A DNA stretch of 26,495 nt from CP2-2F sp034436235 (GCA_034436235.1 DAOTWB010000060.1:1-26495), one strand, 5' to 3'. Positions 1-7,572 are shown, numbered from the stretch's first letter. Made by a program: numbers and translations. Notes: generated by a model not told the origin, from the sequence alone.

Positions 1-33
1 GACGGCGACTTGTCCTGCGATTGAGATAGGCAT
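1..33 (-). CDS. Start of a third gene in the HTH-HD-CHAD/STAND operon (cut by window edge)
   Basis: Only the first 11 codons are present; they read MPISIAGQVAV. The ATG is preceded by a strong Shine-Dalgarno sequence, GAAGGAG, ending 6 nt upstream (reverse complement of 40-46), and the gene begins 30 bp after the stop of the STAND ATPase on the same strand. This makes it a probable third member of that operon. Eleven residues are too few to identify a family, so no function is claimed. Confidence 0.6.
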   Translation of the reverse strand, partial: MPISIAGQVAV

Positions 34-63
34 GTGAAGCTCCTTCGTAATGGTGCGAGATCG

Positions 64-1146
64 TCAGTCAGGTTGCTGCTTGGCGAATTCTTGCAAGATC
101 AGGCTGAAGACGCGCAAGCCTTGCCCTTGCTTTTCGATCACTAAGCCTTTCGCGCGCAGCTGCGCAAGCAATCCGTTATCCTGCCCAGTGCTGCGTCCTG
201 TCGCCAAGCGCTTCAGCGCGCTGCGCTCAGCGCCCAGCAAGGATTCCCAGATGCGCTGGCATTCCTTCCACGTCATCTGCTCGTTGATCAACAATTCGCC
301 CATGCGCTTTGGCGTAGTCGGCTGCTCTTTGATCGCCTCTAACAGGTTGAACGCGCTGCGCATCAAGCCGGGATGTCCGCCGCACAAGTCGATCAGCATA
401 TCGCGCGTCTCGTGGCGCAACGGAAAGTTCAAGCGCGCCTCAAGCTCTTTGATCATCGTCTCAGCGTCCTTCAACTCGTAAGGACCGATGGCGAAGCTGT
501 TATCGGCGAACAATTCTTGGAATTCCTCGACCTCAGCTTGGCGCGCCAAAGGACGCTGATGCGGCATCGGATAGCGCGTGGTGACCAGATAGGTCAGCTG
601 ATATTTGAAGCGATTGCGCAAGGCGCGCAGATTGCGGAAGAGCTGCGCGTCGAATTCTTCGATCACGTAATCGAATTCGTCGAAGCACAGCGTGAATTTC
701 AAGCGTGTGCCGCGCATCAGCTCGTCCAAGCCGCTCGTCAGATAGCGGAAAGCGATGTCGCGCTCGCGCACGACGGCATCGTACACGCTCTCCAAGCGCG
801 GACGCACGTTCTGCACAATCGGATTCTCGTATGAGCGCAACGTGCTGACCAAGTTATAGACAATGCTCTCATAAGCTGCCCAAGGCGTGCGCTCTAACCA
901 AGCGTTACATTCCACCAGGATCAGCAAATGCGAGAAAGCCTCATCGCCGAGGTGATACTGCGCAGTCTCAGGACGCGTCAAGTGCAGCATGAAGCGCGAT
1001 TTGCCACAGCTGCCCACATCGACCAGCGCGCAGCACTCTCCGCGATGCAGACTGCTGAGGACGCTCGCCGTGAGCGCCATGCGATAATCGAGCGAATGGC
1101 GCGGCTTGGCTTCGCGCATTGGCGGCGTGTAGTAGCTGTAGCTCAT
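64..1146 (-). CDS. STAND/AAA-type P-loop ATPase with C-terminal winged-helix-like region
   Basis: This 360-residue protein resembles AAA_16/STAND ATPases, which act as signalling switches or scaffolds. A degenerate Walker A lies at residues 43-50 (DVGSCGKS, with Asp where the first Gly of GxxxxGK[ST] is expected). A clear Walker B, LCFDEFD, has D156-E157. The C-terminal ~70 residues look like a winged helix (GAERSALKRLATG, then LRAKGLVI). There is no signal peptide or membrane segment, so it is probably cytoplasmic. The ATG at 1146 was chosen because AAGGAG lies 11 nt upstream and the gene then sits 20 bp after the HTH-HD-CHAD stop; a TTG 84 nt further upstream would force a long overlap. The partner and signal are unknown; pairing with the upstream HD-CHAD protein is inferred from the operon. 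Confidence 0.8.
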   Translation of the reverse strand: MSYSYYTPPMREAKPRHSLDYRMALTASVLSSLHRGECCALVDVGSCGKSRFMLHLTRPETAQYHLGDEAFSHLLILVECNAWLERTPWAAYESIVYNLVSTLRSYENPIVQNVRPRLESVYDAVVRERDIAFRYLTSGLDELMRGTRLKFTLCFDEFDYVIEEFDAQLFRNLRALRNRFKYQLTYLVTTRYPMPHQRPLARQAEVEEFQELFADNSFAIGPYELKDAETMIKELEARLNFPLRHETRDMLIDLCGGHPGLMRSAFNLLEAIKEQPTTPKRMGELLINEQMTWKECQRIWESLLGAERSALKRLATGRSTGQDNGLLAQLRAKGLVIEKQGQGLRVFSLILQEFAKQQPD

Positions 1147-1157
1147 CGCAGAACATG

Positions 1158-1163
1158 CTCCTT
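1158..1163 (-). promoter_or_regulatory. Shine-Dalgarno AAGGAG that decides the STAND ATPase start
   Basis: AAGGAG on the minus strand lies 11 nt before the ATG at 1146. A closer, out-of-frame ATG falls within the spacer but opens only a short unrelated frame. No comparable site precedes the in-frame TTG at 1230. Confidence 0.55.
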
Positions 1164-1166
1164 GTG

Positions 1167-2951
1167 TTATGGCGCGGCGATCGCCAAAGCGAAGGCGCGC
1201 CTGAAGATCGGACTGTTCACGCTTGACCAAACATTAGAGAGCGAATCGGCGAGCATCTCGATCAGCTCGTGCTGAGAAGCGCGCAAGGCTTCAATGGCTG
1301 CATCAGGCGCAGGCGCCGCCGCGTTTTTCGCCCTGCGACCGCGCCTTGGCGGCGCGGCAGGCATTCGCTCAAGGCGATTGATGAGCGCTTGTGCCACCTG
1401 AATGGCGACCAGATAATTCTCCAACGGCGTCAGCATGTCCAGCACTTGCGCAACTTCCGCGCCGAGCAGCTCGCGGAAAGCGACCAGATAGTCCTGCAGG
1501 CGGAAGACGGCAGCAAGCGCTTCGTCCACGCTGGTGCCTTGCTCCATCACAGTGCGCAAAGCGGTCAATTGTTCCCAGAGCAACGTGCCGACGTGATAGA
1601 TCGCTAACGCTTTCTCGTTCGGATCGACATCATCGTTCAAGGCGACTCGCAAGCCTTCTGCCAAGCGCTTGAAGCGCGCCATATCTATTGCGTCGCAAGC
1701 GGCGCGCGCCTCTGCTTGCCAGGCTTGCATGCGCTCTGCCATGCTCAAATGCTCTTGTGCGTCTTCAGCAAGCATGGCGGCGCGCTCTGCCAACGCCAAG
1801 AGCAAGCGCGCCTCGTTGACCGTATCGGCGAACCATTTTGCCTCTTTGCGATGCTCTTTGGCGTCTGCCAAGGCGATGGCGTCGGTCAGGCGGAAGGCTT
1901 CGCGCGATAAAGACGGCAACACAGTCAAATTGCCGTGCTGCAAGTGACGCAACAGCGCCTCAACGCGATCTAGGGTCTTTGCAGCGAAGAGCCGACCAGC
2001 GCGCACGATGCTGATCGTCTCATCCAAGCCGACCGCTTGCGGCAGCACTTGGCGCCAGAGCGGCTCGCGCGGCTGTGCATCAGCGGCAGGACTCGGCTCG
2101 GCAGGCGCAGGCAGAACGCGCACTGTGACAGGGAAAACTTTTGCCCACAGATCGGCTTTTTTCTGAGATTGCGCTGCGTCTTCGGCGGCGTGTTCGCCGC
2201 TGACGACAATCTCGACTTCATTGGCGTTCAGGTGCAGCCCGTCAATGACCGTGCTTTGCGTCTGCGAATGATCCAAGCCATCGGCGACGCGCAAAATGGC
2301 GGAAAGCGCCAGTGTGTCGCGGCGCAAATCTTCGGGCAGCGCCGTGTAGATCGGCTCGGCATCAGGATGCACTTTCTTGCGATGAAAGGATGTGGTACAC
2401 GCCAAAATGCGACGTTCATCGTCCGAGAAGCCGCGCAAAGGCGTGTTCAGCAAGATGTCGCGACCGCGCAAGTGATGATTGGGCGGATCGATCTCGTAGG
2501 CGATGTTGTGGACGAGCGCCGCCGCTTCCAGAAGCGACCGCATGTTCGGCGCAAGGCGATGCACGGTCTCGGTTGCATCGAAGATTTGCGTCGCCAATGC
2601 GCCGATGTGCTTTGCGTGCGCCATATCCACGCGATATTGCTGGCAGAGCGCCTCAAGGCTGATTCGATCATCAGCGATGGGCGCAGGCGCGCTCGTCGTC
2701 TCGCGCTGAGCGGGCGCGTCATCTTCAACCATGAACAGATCGAGACCTTTTTGGCGGTACTGACGCCATAAATACTGAACTTGGTTAACGCTCAGCTGTG
2801 TGCGCTTGGCAGTCTCGGCGGCGGTCGCGCCTTCGTGCCACGCCAAGATCGCCACAGCGCGTTGCCGCAGCGCCGGCGAGGCAGTTTCCGCAATCATCTT
2901 CAAGCGCTCTTCGTCTTCGGGCGGTAATAATGCACGTTGCCCTTTAACCAT
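1167..2951 (-). CDS. HTH + Ppx/GppA-like HD + CHAD-like fusion protein
   Basis: This 594-residue protein has three parts. Residues ~12-75 form a helix-turn-helix like the HTH_23 domain of IS630-type transposases and regulators (GATAAETAKRTQLSVNQVQYL). Residues ~97-250 match the HD domain at the C-terminus of exopolyphosphatase/GppA: AAALVHNIAYEID, HH at 159-160, and ILRVADGLDHSQ near 219-230. The diagnostic HD dyad reads H148-N149, so the metal-binding Asp is replaced. Residues ~295-520 are alpha-helical and resemble a CHAD domain, a family known to bind polyphosphate. The N-terminal ASKHA phosphatase domain of true Ppx is absent. A DNA-binding sensor of polyphosphate or a guanine-nucleotide alarmone is an inference. 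It heads an operon with a STAND ATPase 20 bp downstream. The start is preceded by GGGGTGA 9 nt upstream. Confidence 0.75.
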   Translation of the reverse strand: MVKGQRALLPPEDEERLKMIAETASPALRQRAVAILAWHEGATAAETAKRTQLSVNQVQYLWRQYRQKGLDLFMVEDDAPAQRETTSAPAPIADDRISLEALCQQYRVDMAHAKHIGALATQIFDATETVHRLAPNMRSLLEAAALVHNIAYEIDPPNHHLRGRDILLNTPLRGFSDDERRILACTTSFHRKKVHPDAEPIYTALPEDLRRDTLALSAILRVADGLDHSQTQSTVIDGLHLNANEVEIVVSGEHAAEDAAQSQKKADLWAKVFPVTVRVLPAPAEPSPAADAQPREPLWRQVLPQAVGLDETISIVRAGRLFAAKTLDRVEALLRHLQHGNLTVLPSLSREAFRLTDAIALADAKEHRKEAKWFADTVNEARLLLALAERAAMLAEDAQEHLSMAERMQAWQAEARAACDAIDMARFKRLAEGLRVALNDDVDPNEKALAIYHVGTLLWEQLTALRTVMEQGTSVDEALAAVFRLQDYLVAFRELLGAEVAQVLDMLTPLENYLVAIQVAQALINRLERMPAAPPRRGRRAKNAAAPAPDAAIEALRASQHELIEMLADSLSNVWSSVNSPIFRRAFALAIAAP

Positions 2952-3031
2952 CTCTCAAATTCACCCCGAAATGTCAAAATATGGCGGCGCAAGCGAGGAT
3001 GCGCCACTGCAGATAAGTGGTCACACACATG

Positions 3032-3060
3032 ACTATAGCAGGTTTTGCGCGTCCCGTAAA
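3032..3060 (-). promoter_or_regulatory. Candidate promoter of the HTH-HD-CHAD operon
   Basis: On the minus strand a TATAGT -10 (3032-3037, one mismatch to consensus) is preceded at 17 bp by TTTACG (3055-3060). A small inverted repeat, GTCA-N6-TGAC (3020-3033), overlaps the -10 and could be an operator. The transcript would start about 75 nt before the ATG at 2951. Confidence 0.45.
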
Positions 3061-3083
3061 ACTGCGCGCGACAAGCCTGCTAT
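3035..3083 (-). terminator. Inverted repeat at the end of the ThuA gene
   Basis: ATAGCAGG (3035-3042) pairs with CCTGCTAT (3076-3083), which includes the ThuA stop codon; a 33-nt loop holds GC-rich self-complementary sequence. No T-run follows, so terminator function is uncertain. It surrounds the candidate -35 of the next gene and may instead be regulatory. Confidence 0.3.
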
Positions 3084-3805
3084 GCCAGCGGCTCGCGCGG
3101 TGCGTACTTGCCAAAAGTAACCTGCGGCGTGCCGCTCTGTGCTGCCCAGCGCGCTGCATTGGCGATCACGCGCCGCACGTTCGGATCATAATAGGTCGGA
3201 TATGTCTCGTGACCAGGACGGAAGTAGAAAATCCTGCCCTTGCCGCGCGTGTAGCAGCAGCCGCTGCGGAAGACTTCGCCGCCTTTGAACCAACTGACCA
3301 TCACCAGCGTCTCAGGCGCAGGGATATCGAAGCGCTCGCCGTACATCTCCTCGCGTTCCAACTCAAAATACTCGCCCAAGCCTTCGGCGATCGGATGGCT
3401 CGGCTCGATGATCCAAATCCGCTCGCGCTCGTCCGCCTCGCGCCATTTCAGATCGCACGAAGTGCCCATCAACGCCTTGAAAATCTTCGAGAAGTGTCCG
3501 CTATGTAAGACGATCAAGCCCATGCCGTCCAGCACGCGCGCTTGCACGCGCTTCACAATTTCATCCGAGACCTCAGCGTGCGCGATGTGTCCCCACCAGA
3601 TCAGCACGTCGGTCGCCGCCAAGGTCACGCCGCTCAAGCCGTGTTCAGGCTGATCAAGCGTGGCTGTGCGCACGCTGAAGCGCGGCTCTGCGCGCAGACC
3701 ATCGGCGATCGCCTCGTGCATGCCGTTTGGATAGATCGCCGCTACTTTCGGATTGCGCCGCTCATGGCGAAATTCGCCCCAAACTGTCACACGGATCGTG
3801 TTCAT
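3080..3805 (-). CDS. ThuA-domain protein (trehalose utilisation family)
   Basis: This 241-residue protein matches the ThuA family, a class I glutamine amidotransferase-like fold found in sugar-utilisation loci. Visible signatures are the N-terminal VTVWGEFRHE strand, DVLIWWGHIAH near residues 66-76, GLIVLHSGHFSK near 95-106, WIIEPSHPIAEGL in the middle, and GKGRIFYFRPGHETYPTYY near the C-terminus. There is no signal peptide, so it is cytoplasmic. The family's exact reaction is poorly defined; a role in disaccharide or keto-sugar metabolism is known only by association, and no sugar genes lie next to it here. GAGGTGA just upstream of the ATG supports the start. It is the lone gene between two promoters. 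Confidence 0.85.
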   Translation of the reverse strand: MNTIRVTVWGEFRHERRNPKVAAIYPNGMHEAIADGLRAEPRFSVRTATLDQPEHGLSGVTLAATDVLIWWGHIAHAEVSDEIVKRVQARVLDGMGLIVLHSGHFSKIFKALMGTSCDLKWREADERERIWIIEPSHPIAEGLGEYFELEREEMYGERFDIPAPETLVMVSWFKGGEVFRSGCCYTRGKGRIFYFRPGHETYPTYYDPNVRRVIANAARWAAQSGTPQVTFGKYAPREPLA

Positions 3806-3854
3806 TCTCGCTCACCTCGCATCTTTCAAAAGCCTATCGGCTGTCATGGCGGAG

Positions 3855-3883
3855 AGTAAAGACGGCTGCGCGCGTTTTGTCAA
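3855..3883 (-). promoter_or_regulatory. Promoter of the ThuA gene
   Basis: A consensus -35, TTGACA (reverse complement of 3878-3883), is followed after 17 bp by TTTACT (3855-3860), a 4/6 match to TATAAT. It lies about 50 bp before the ThuA ATG. Direct repeats flank the -35 (see 3862-3891). Confidence 0.55.
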
Positions 3884-3891
3884 ACGGCTGC
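3862..3891. repeat. Paired 8-bp direct repeats around the ThuA -35 box
   Basis: ACGGCTGC occurs at 3862-3869 and again at 3884-3891, 22 bp apart start to start, about two helical turns, with the TTGACA box between them. The geometry suits a regulator binding one face of the DNA, but with only two short copies chance is not excluded. Confidence 0.35.
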
Positions 3892-3946
3892 CGTGCGCAA
3901 GTCGCTGCCAATATCTAGAACATCGGGCAAAAGGCGCGCCTTGCTG

Positions 3947-3952
3947 TACAAT
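3947..3952 (+). promoter_or_regulatory. Candidate -10 element for the glycosyltransferase
   Basis: TACAAT lies 34 nt before the ATG at 3986 and matches TATAAT at 5 of 6 positions. No convincing -35 sits at 16-18 bp, so this is a weak call. Confidence 0.3.
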
Positions 3953-3985
3953 TCTAAACTGAGAACGCCTTGTGGAGCAGAACGG

Positions 3986-5146
3986 ATGCACGTCGCGATC
4001 AACGCTTGGTTCTGGGAACAAAAGTACACAGGCAGCGGACAGTACATCCGCGAATTGGTGCGCGCACTGTGGCGTTTGCGGCAGAGCGAAACGCGCTACG
4101 CCGCTTTGCAGCTCTCATTGATCGCGCCTGAGCGCGGCGGCGCGCTCGCCGATGTGCCTGAAGGCGTGCAGACGATCCGCGTGCGCACGGGCAATGGTCA
4201 GCTGGGCAAGGTGTGGTTTGAGCAGCGCGCTTTTCCGAGAGCGGCGGGCGAGATCGGCGCGCAAATTGCGCACGTGCCGTATTGGGCGGCGCCGCTCAGC
4301 TCGCCAATCCGTCTGGTAGTGACCATCCATGACGTCATACCGCTCAGTATGCCGATCTATCAGGGCGGCTTGGGCGGCAGGTTGTACTTCGGCATGGTGC
4401 GTGCATCGGCGCTTGGCGTCTCGCACATCATCACTGACTCTGAATTTTCCAAGCGCGAGATTGTGCAGCACATTGGCGTGCCGCCTGAGCGCGTGACCGC
4501 TATTCCATTGGCGGCTGCCGAGTCTTTTCATCCGCGCTTAGGCGCCGAGCGCGACTCAGCCGTGCGCCGCAAGTATAACCTGCCTGAGCAGTACGCGTTG
4601 TACCTTGGCGGCTTCGATGTGCGCAAGAATCTGCGCGCCTTGATCGCCGCGTATACCTATGTCGGTCCGTCAGTTGGCGATGAGTTTCCGCTCGTCTTGG
4701 CAGGCAAGCCGCCTGCGCGCTGGGGAACGCCGCGCTTTCCCGATCTACCGTCGGAGATTGCGGCGCGCGAAGGCTTGGAGCAGTGGATACGCTGGCTGGG
4801 CGCAGTGGATGAGGAAGATAAACCTGCGCTCTACCGTATGGCGCGCTTGTTCGTGATGCCGAGCCGCTACGAAGGCTTCGGACTCGGCGCGCTGGAAGCG
4901 ATGGCGTGCGGCACGCCTGTCGTGGCGGCGGAAGCGTCCTCGCTGCCTGAAGTGGTCGGCGATGCGGCTTATTTGGTGCCGCCGAACGACTCGCGGCAAT
5001 TAGGCGGCGCGATCATTGCTGTGCTGATCCAAGACGATTTGCACGCAAGCCTGCAAAACCTCGGCTTGGCGCGCGCCAGCAACTTCAGCTGGGAACGCAC
5101 AGCGCGCGAGACCTACGCCGTCTATGAGCGCGTGCTGGATCGCTAG
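3986..5146 (+). CDS. Family 4 glycosyltransferase (GT-B fold)
   Basis: This 386-residue retaining glycosyltransferase probably transfers a sugar from a nucleotide donor to a cell-surface glycan or glycolipid. The N-terminal acceptor domain begins AINAWFWEQKYTGSGQYIREL, with VTIHDVIPL near residue 113. The donor domain has GGFDVRKN from about 208 and the GT4 E-x7-E motif EGFGLGALE (E296, E304) followed by AMACGTPVVA. There is no signal peptide or membrane span; the protein is cytosolic or peripheral. The ATG at 3986 has GGAG 8 nt upstream and begins the Rossmann strand; an in-frame start 93 nt earlier adds residues with no family similarity. No other glycan genes flank it, so the substrate is unknown. 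Its stop overlaps the stop of the convergent HEAT gene. Confidence 0.87.
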   Translation: MHVAINAWFWEQKYTGSGQYIRELVRALWRLRQSETRYAALQLSLIAPERGGALADVPEGVQTIRVRTGNGQLGKVWFEQRAFPRAAGEIGAQIAHVPYWAAPLSSPIRLVVTIHDVIPLSMPIYQGGLGGRLYFGMVRASALGVSHIITDSEFSKREIVQHIGVPPERVTAIPLAAAESFHPRLGAERDSAVRRKYNLPEQYALYLGGFDVRKNLRALIAAYTYVGPSVGDEFPLVLAGKPPARWGTPRFPDLPSEIAAREGLEQWIRWLGAVDEEDKPALYRMARLFVMPSRYEGFGLGALEAMACGTPVVAAEASSLPEVVGDAAYLVPPNDSRQLGGAIIAVLIQDDLHASLQNLGLARASNFSWERTARETYAVYERVLDR

Positions 5147-6060
5147 AGATCGAACAAGCTGGCGCTGGCGAGCGCGTCTTCGATCTGCTCGATCAAGCTG
5201 TCGTCCTCGATCTCTTCAGCGTACTTGAAAAGTTCCTCTAGCACGCGCCGCGATTCGCCGCTGCCGATCTCGCCGAGCGACCAGATCGCCATTTCGAGCG
5301 TCTGTCGGTCAGCGTCAATCACCAACTTGCCGATCAATGGCACAGCTTCTTCAAGACCTATCTCGCCGGCTGCGCGCAACGCCTCGAAGCGAATGGCAGG
5401 ATCGTCGCTGCTCAGCTCATGCAGCACAGCGCCTGCCCAGCGCTCATCGCAGGTCTTGCCCATAGCGTAAAGCGCAGCGGCGCGCAAACGCGAATCGCCG
5501 TCGCGATACGATTCCTCGATCATGCCGATCACTTCGGCGCGACTGCTGTTGGCGATCGCTTCTAAAGCACGGCAACGAACGCGCACATCTTCATTCCGAT
5601 TGTTGTAGAGCTTCAGCGCGACGCGCTCAGCTTGCCGCGCTTGCATCGGGCTGAACTTGCCAAGCTCAGCTTGTAAGATGAAGCGTCCGAGCGCGCCAAC
5701 GGCAGCCGCGCGCACAGTTGGCGAAGAGTCAATGGTCGCCATTGGCAGCAAGCGATTGAGCATCTCAACCGACTCGTCCGTCCAAGATGCTTCAATGGCT
5801 GCTTCGCGCAGGTTATCGTGCAGGTCGGTCAAGGCGAGATGCGTGACGGCGCTGAAATCGGTGTCGAAGTCAGTCTCGCTGAGCGTCGCGATCTCGCGCA
5901 AGACTTGGTAACGCCGCTTGACAGGAATACTTCCCCACGCCTTGATGAGCGCCTGACGCTCAGGTTCGCCCAAGTTTGAGAGACGGCGCACGATTCCTCG
6001 GCTGATCGGCACGTCATCGCTGACTAAATTGCGGATGATATCCTCAAACTTGATCGCCAT
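5143..6060 (-). CDS. HEAT-repeat protein
   Basis: This 305-residue protein is made of helical pairs of HEAT/PBS-lyase type. Repeats are clearest from about residue 105 onward: SPTVRAAAVGALGRF, NEDVRVRCRALEAIANSS, DSRLRAAALYAMGKT, DPAIRFEALRAAGEIG, RQTLEMAIWSLGEIG. The N-terminal ~60 residues (FEDIIRNLVSDDVPIS) are non-repeat. The acidic C-terminus ends in ALASASLFDL. There is no signal peptide. HEAT arrays are protein-binding scaffolds, so no enzymatic role is proposed. It begins 18 bp after the RseP-like protease stop, so the two are probably co-transcribed. The stop shares a CTAG with the convergent glycosyltransferase. Confidence 0.83.
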   Translation of the reverse strand: MAIKFEDIIRNLVSDDVPISRGIVRRLSNLGEPERQALIKAWGSIPVKRRYQVLREIATLSETDFDTDFSAVTHLALTDLHDNLREAAIEASWTDESVEMLNRLLPMATIDSSPTVRAAAVGALGRFILQAELGKFSPMQARQAERVALKLYNNRNEDVRVRCRALEAIANSSRAEVIGMIEESYRDGDSRLRAAALYAMGKTCDERWAGAVLHELSSDDPAIRFEALRAAGEIGLEEAVPLIGKLVIDADRQTLEMAIWSLGEIGSGESRRVLEELFKYAEEIEDDSLIEQIEDALASASLFDL

Positions 6061-6078
6061 GCTGCTGCCTGCACTTCG

Positions 6079-7488
6079 TCACCGTATGACCTGCCCAATT
6101 GGATTGACCAGATCGTTGACCACCAAAATCATAAACAGCCCGAGAATGAATAGCAAGCCGACCATGTGAATGACGCCTTCGCGCTCAGGCGCCATCGGCT
6201 TGCCGCGCACAATTTCGATCAGCACGAACAGGATGCGTCCGCCATCCAAGCCCGGAATTGGCAGCAAGTTGGTGAAGCCGAGCGCAAGGCTGATCAGCGC
6301 GGCGAAGTTGATCAAGCGCAGCGGCGAGCGATCCTCAACGGCAGCGCTGACCACTTGTCCGCCTAATTGCGAGATGCCGACCACGCTCACAGGACGCGCT
6401 TCCTCGATGGTCAGCGCGCCGCGAATCAGATCGACAGGGAAGCGGATCAGCTGCTCAAGGATCAGCCCTGTGCGCTGAATGCCCGCGCCGATCGCCTCGA
6501 AGAACGGCTTGCCTTCAGCGCGATCTTCAAGCGCCAAGCCTGTGATCAAATTGAACTCAAGCGCGCGCAGCCCAATGCCGACGGCAGGCTCGCCAGCTTG
6601 GACATCGCGGCGCGGCACAACGGTCAGCGTCAAGCGCTCATTGCCGCGCTGCACCACAAAAGTGACTTCCTCGCCGCCGCGCTGTCGCGCGTATTCCACA
6701 ATCGACTCAGGTGAGCGCACTCTGCCATCCACGCTCAGGATGATATCGTTCGGCTCAAAGATGCCATCGGCAGGCATGTTGCGCGTCACGCTCGTGATCA
6801 GCACGGCTTGATTCGGAAACCTGCCCGTCTGCTCACCTAACACAACCTCGCGCGAGTCGCCGTTGCGCTGCACAGTCAAGCGGATCGGCTGATCGCGCTG
6901 CTCTGACTTGCGATGCGCTTCGATCTGCGCTTCGATCTGCGCTGTGCTGCTGACAGATACGCCATTCACCGCTGTGATCACATCGCCATACTGCAGACCG
7001 CTGACGGCGGCAGGCGAGTTAGGCGCCGCCGCCAACACCACAGGCGGCAAGGAGATGGTCGCGGCGATGATCAACAACACAACTGCCGCTACCGCGTTCA
7101 TGCCTGAGCCTGCCGCGAGGAAAAACAGCCGCTGCAGCGGCGTCGCCTCTGCCACAGATTTCAGCTTCGGCACTTTTCTGCCGAGCGCCGCCAACTCTTC
7201 CTGATAGCGGCGATAGGCTTGGCGCTCGCGTTCGGTCGCTTCCTCACCGACGGGACGCACAAAATCCTCGCCGAGCGGACGCACAAAGCCGCCTAAAGGC
7301 AGCCAGTTCAAGGTGAACTCAGTGCCATTGCGCTCGAAGAGCTTGGCAGCGCGCGGCGGAAAGCCAAGTCCGAACTCCAGCACGGTCACGCCCGTCAGAC
7401 GGCAGGCGATGAAGTGTCCCCACTCGTGGATCAGGATCAAAGGCGTCAGGACAATCACAAACGAGAGAACAGCCAGTAGGAAATCCAT
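6079..7488 (-). CDS. rseP: RseP-like site-2 zinc metalloprotease (M50) with two PDZ domains
   Basis: This 469-residue integral membrane protease belongs to the family that cleaves anti-sigma factors or signal-peptide remnants within the membrane. The zinc motif H21-E-W-G-H25 is in the first transmembrane helix, and the third ligand lies in LPIPGLDGGR near the C-terminus (D415). Two PDZ domains sit between them: one around GLQYGDVITAVNG and one around FEPNDIILSVDG. A charged insertion (EEATERERQAYRRY) follows the GFVRP segment. The ATG at 7488 was chosen because GAAGG lies 7 nt upstream and it places the first TM segment at the N-terminus; a GTG 30 nt earlier adds a charged, non-conserved stretch. 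A good promoter lies at 7543-7572. A HEAT-repeat protein follows in the same operon. The substrate is not evident. Confidence 0.88.
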   Translation of the reverse strand: MDFLLAVLSFVIVLTPLILIHEWGHFIACRLTGVTVLEFGLGFPPRAAKLFERNGTEFTLNWLPLGGFVRPLGEDFVRPVGEEATERERQAYRRYQEELAALGRKVPKLKSVAEATPLQRLFFLAAGSGMNAVAAVVLLIIAATISLPPVVLAAAPNSPAAVSGLQYGDVITAVNGVSVSSTAQIEAQIEAHRKSEQRDQPIRLTVQRNGDSREVVLGEQTGRFPNQAVLITSVTRNMPADGIFEPNDIILSVDGRVRSPESIVEYARQRGGEEVTFVVQRGNERLTLTVVPRRDVQAGEPAVGIGLRALEFNLITGLALEDRAEGKPFFEAIGAGIQRTGLILEQLIRFPVDLIRGALTIEEARPVSVVGISQLGGQVVSAAVEDRSPLRLINFAALISLALGFTNLLPIPGLDGGRILFVLIEIVRGKPMAPEREGVIHMVGLLFILGLFMILVVNDLVNPIGQVIR

Positions 7489-7542
7489 GCCGATACCTTC
7501 ACTTCGCGACCGAAACACGGCGCTTCATCAAGATTTGAGACA

Positions 7543-7572
7543 ATTATACAGCACTCAGCGCATGCGTGGCAG
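7543..7572 (-). promoter_or_regulatory. Promoter of the rseP-HEAT operon
   Basis: A perfect TATAAT -10 (reverse complement of 7543-7548) is preceded after 18 bp by CTGCCA (7567-7572), a 4/6 match to TTGACA. The leader to the ATG at 7488 would be about 48 nt. The spacer contains the palindrome CGCATGCG. Confidence 0.6.

Noticed and set aside
1147..1230. TTG at 1230 as the STAND ATPase start
   Set aside because: It would overlap the upstream gene by 64 bp without a ribosome site; ATG at 1146 has AAGGAG.
2037..2771. A 244-codon plus-strand frame opposite the HTH-HD-CHAD gene
   Set aside because: No recognisable domain; the minus strand carries a clear HD domain.
2730..2951. IS630-type helix-turn-helix as a transposon remnant
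   Set aside because: It is in frame with and continuous to HD and CHAD domains, and there are no terminal repeats or DDE residues.
2974..3159. A short minus-strand frame in the gap before the HTH-HD-CHAD gene (MCVTTYLQW...)
   Set aside because: No ribosome site, overlaps the end of the ThuA gene, and the region is better explained as a promoter.
7489..7518. GTG at 7518 as the rseP start
   Set aside because: It adds 10 charged residues before the first membrane helix, while the ATG at 7488 has GAAGG at ideal spacing.
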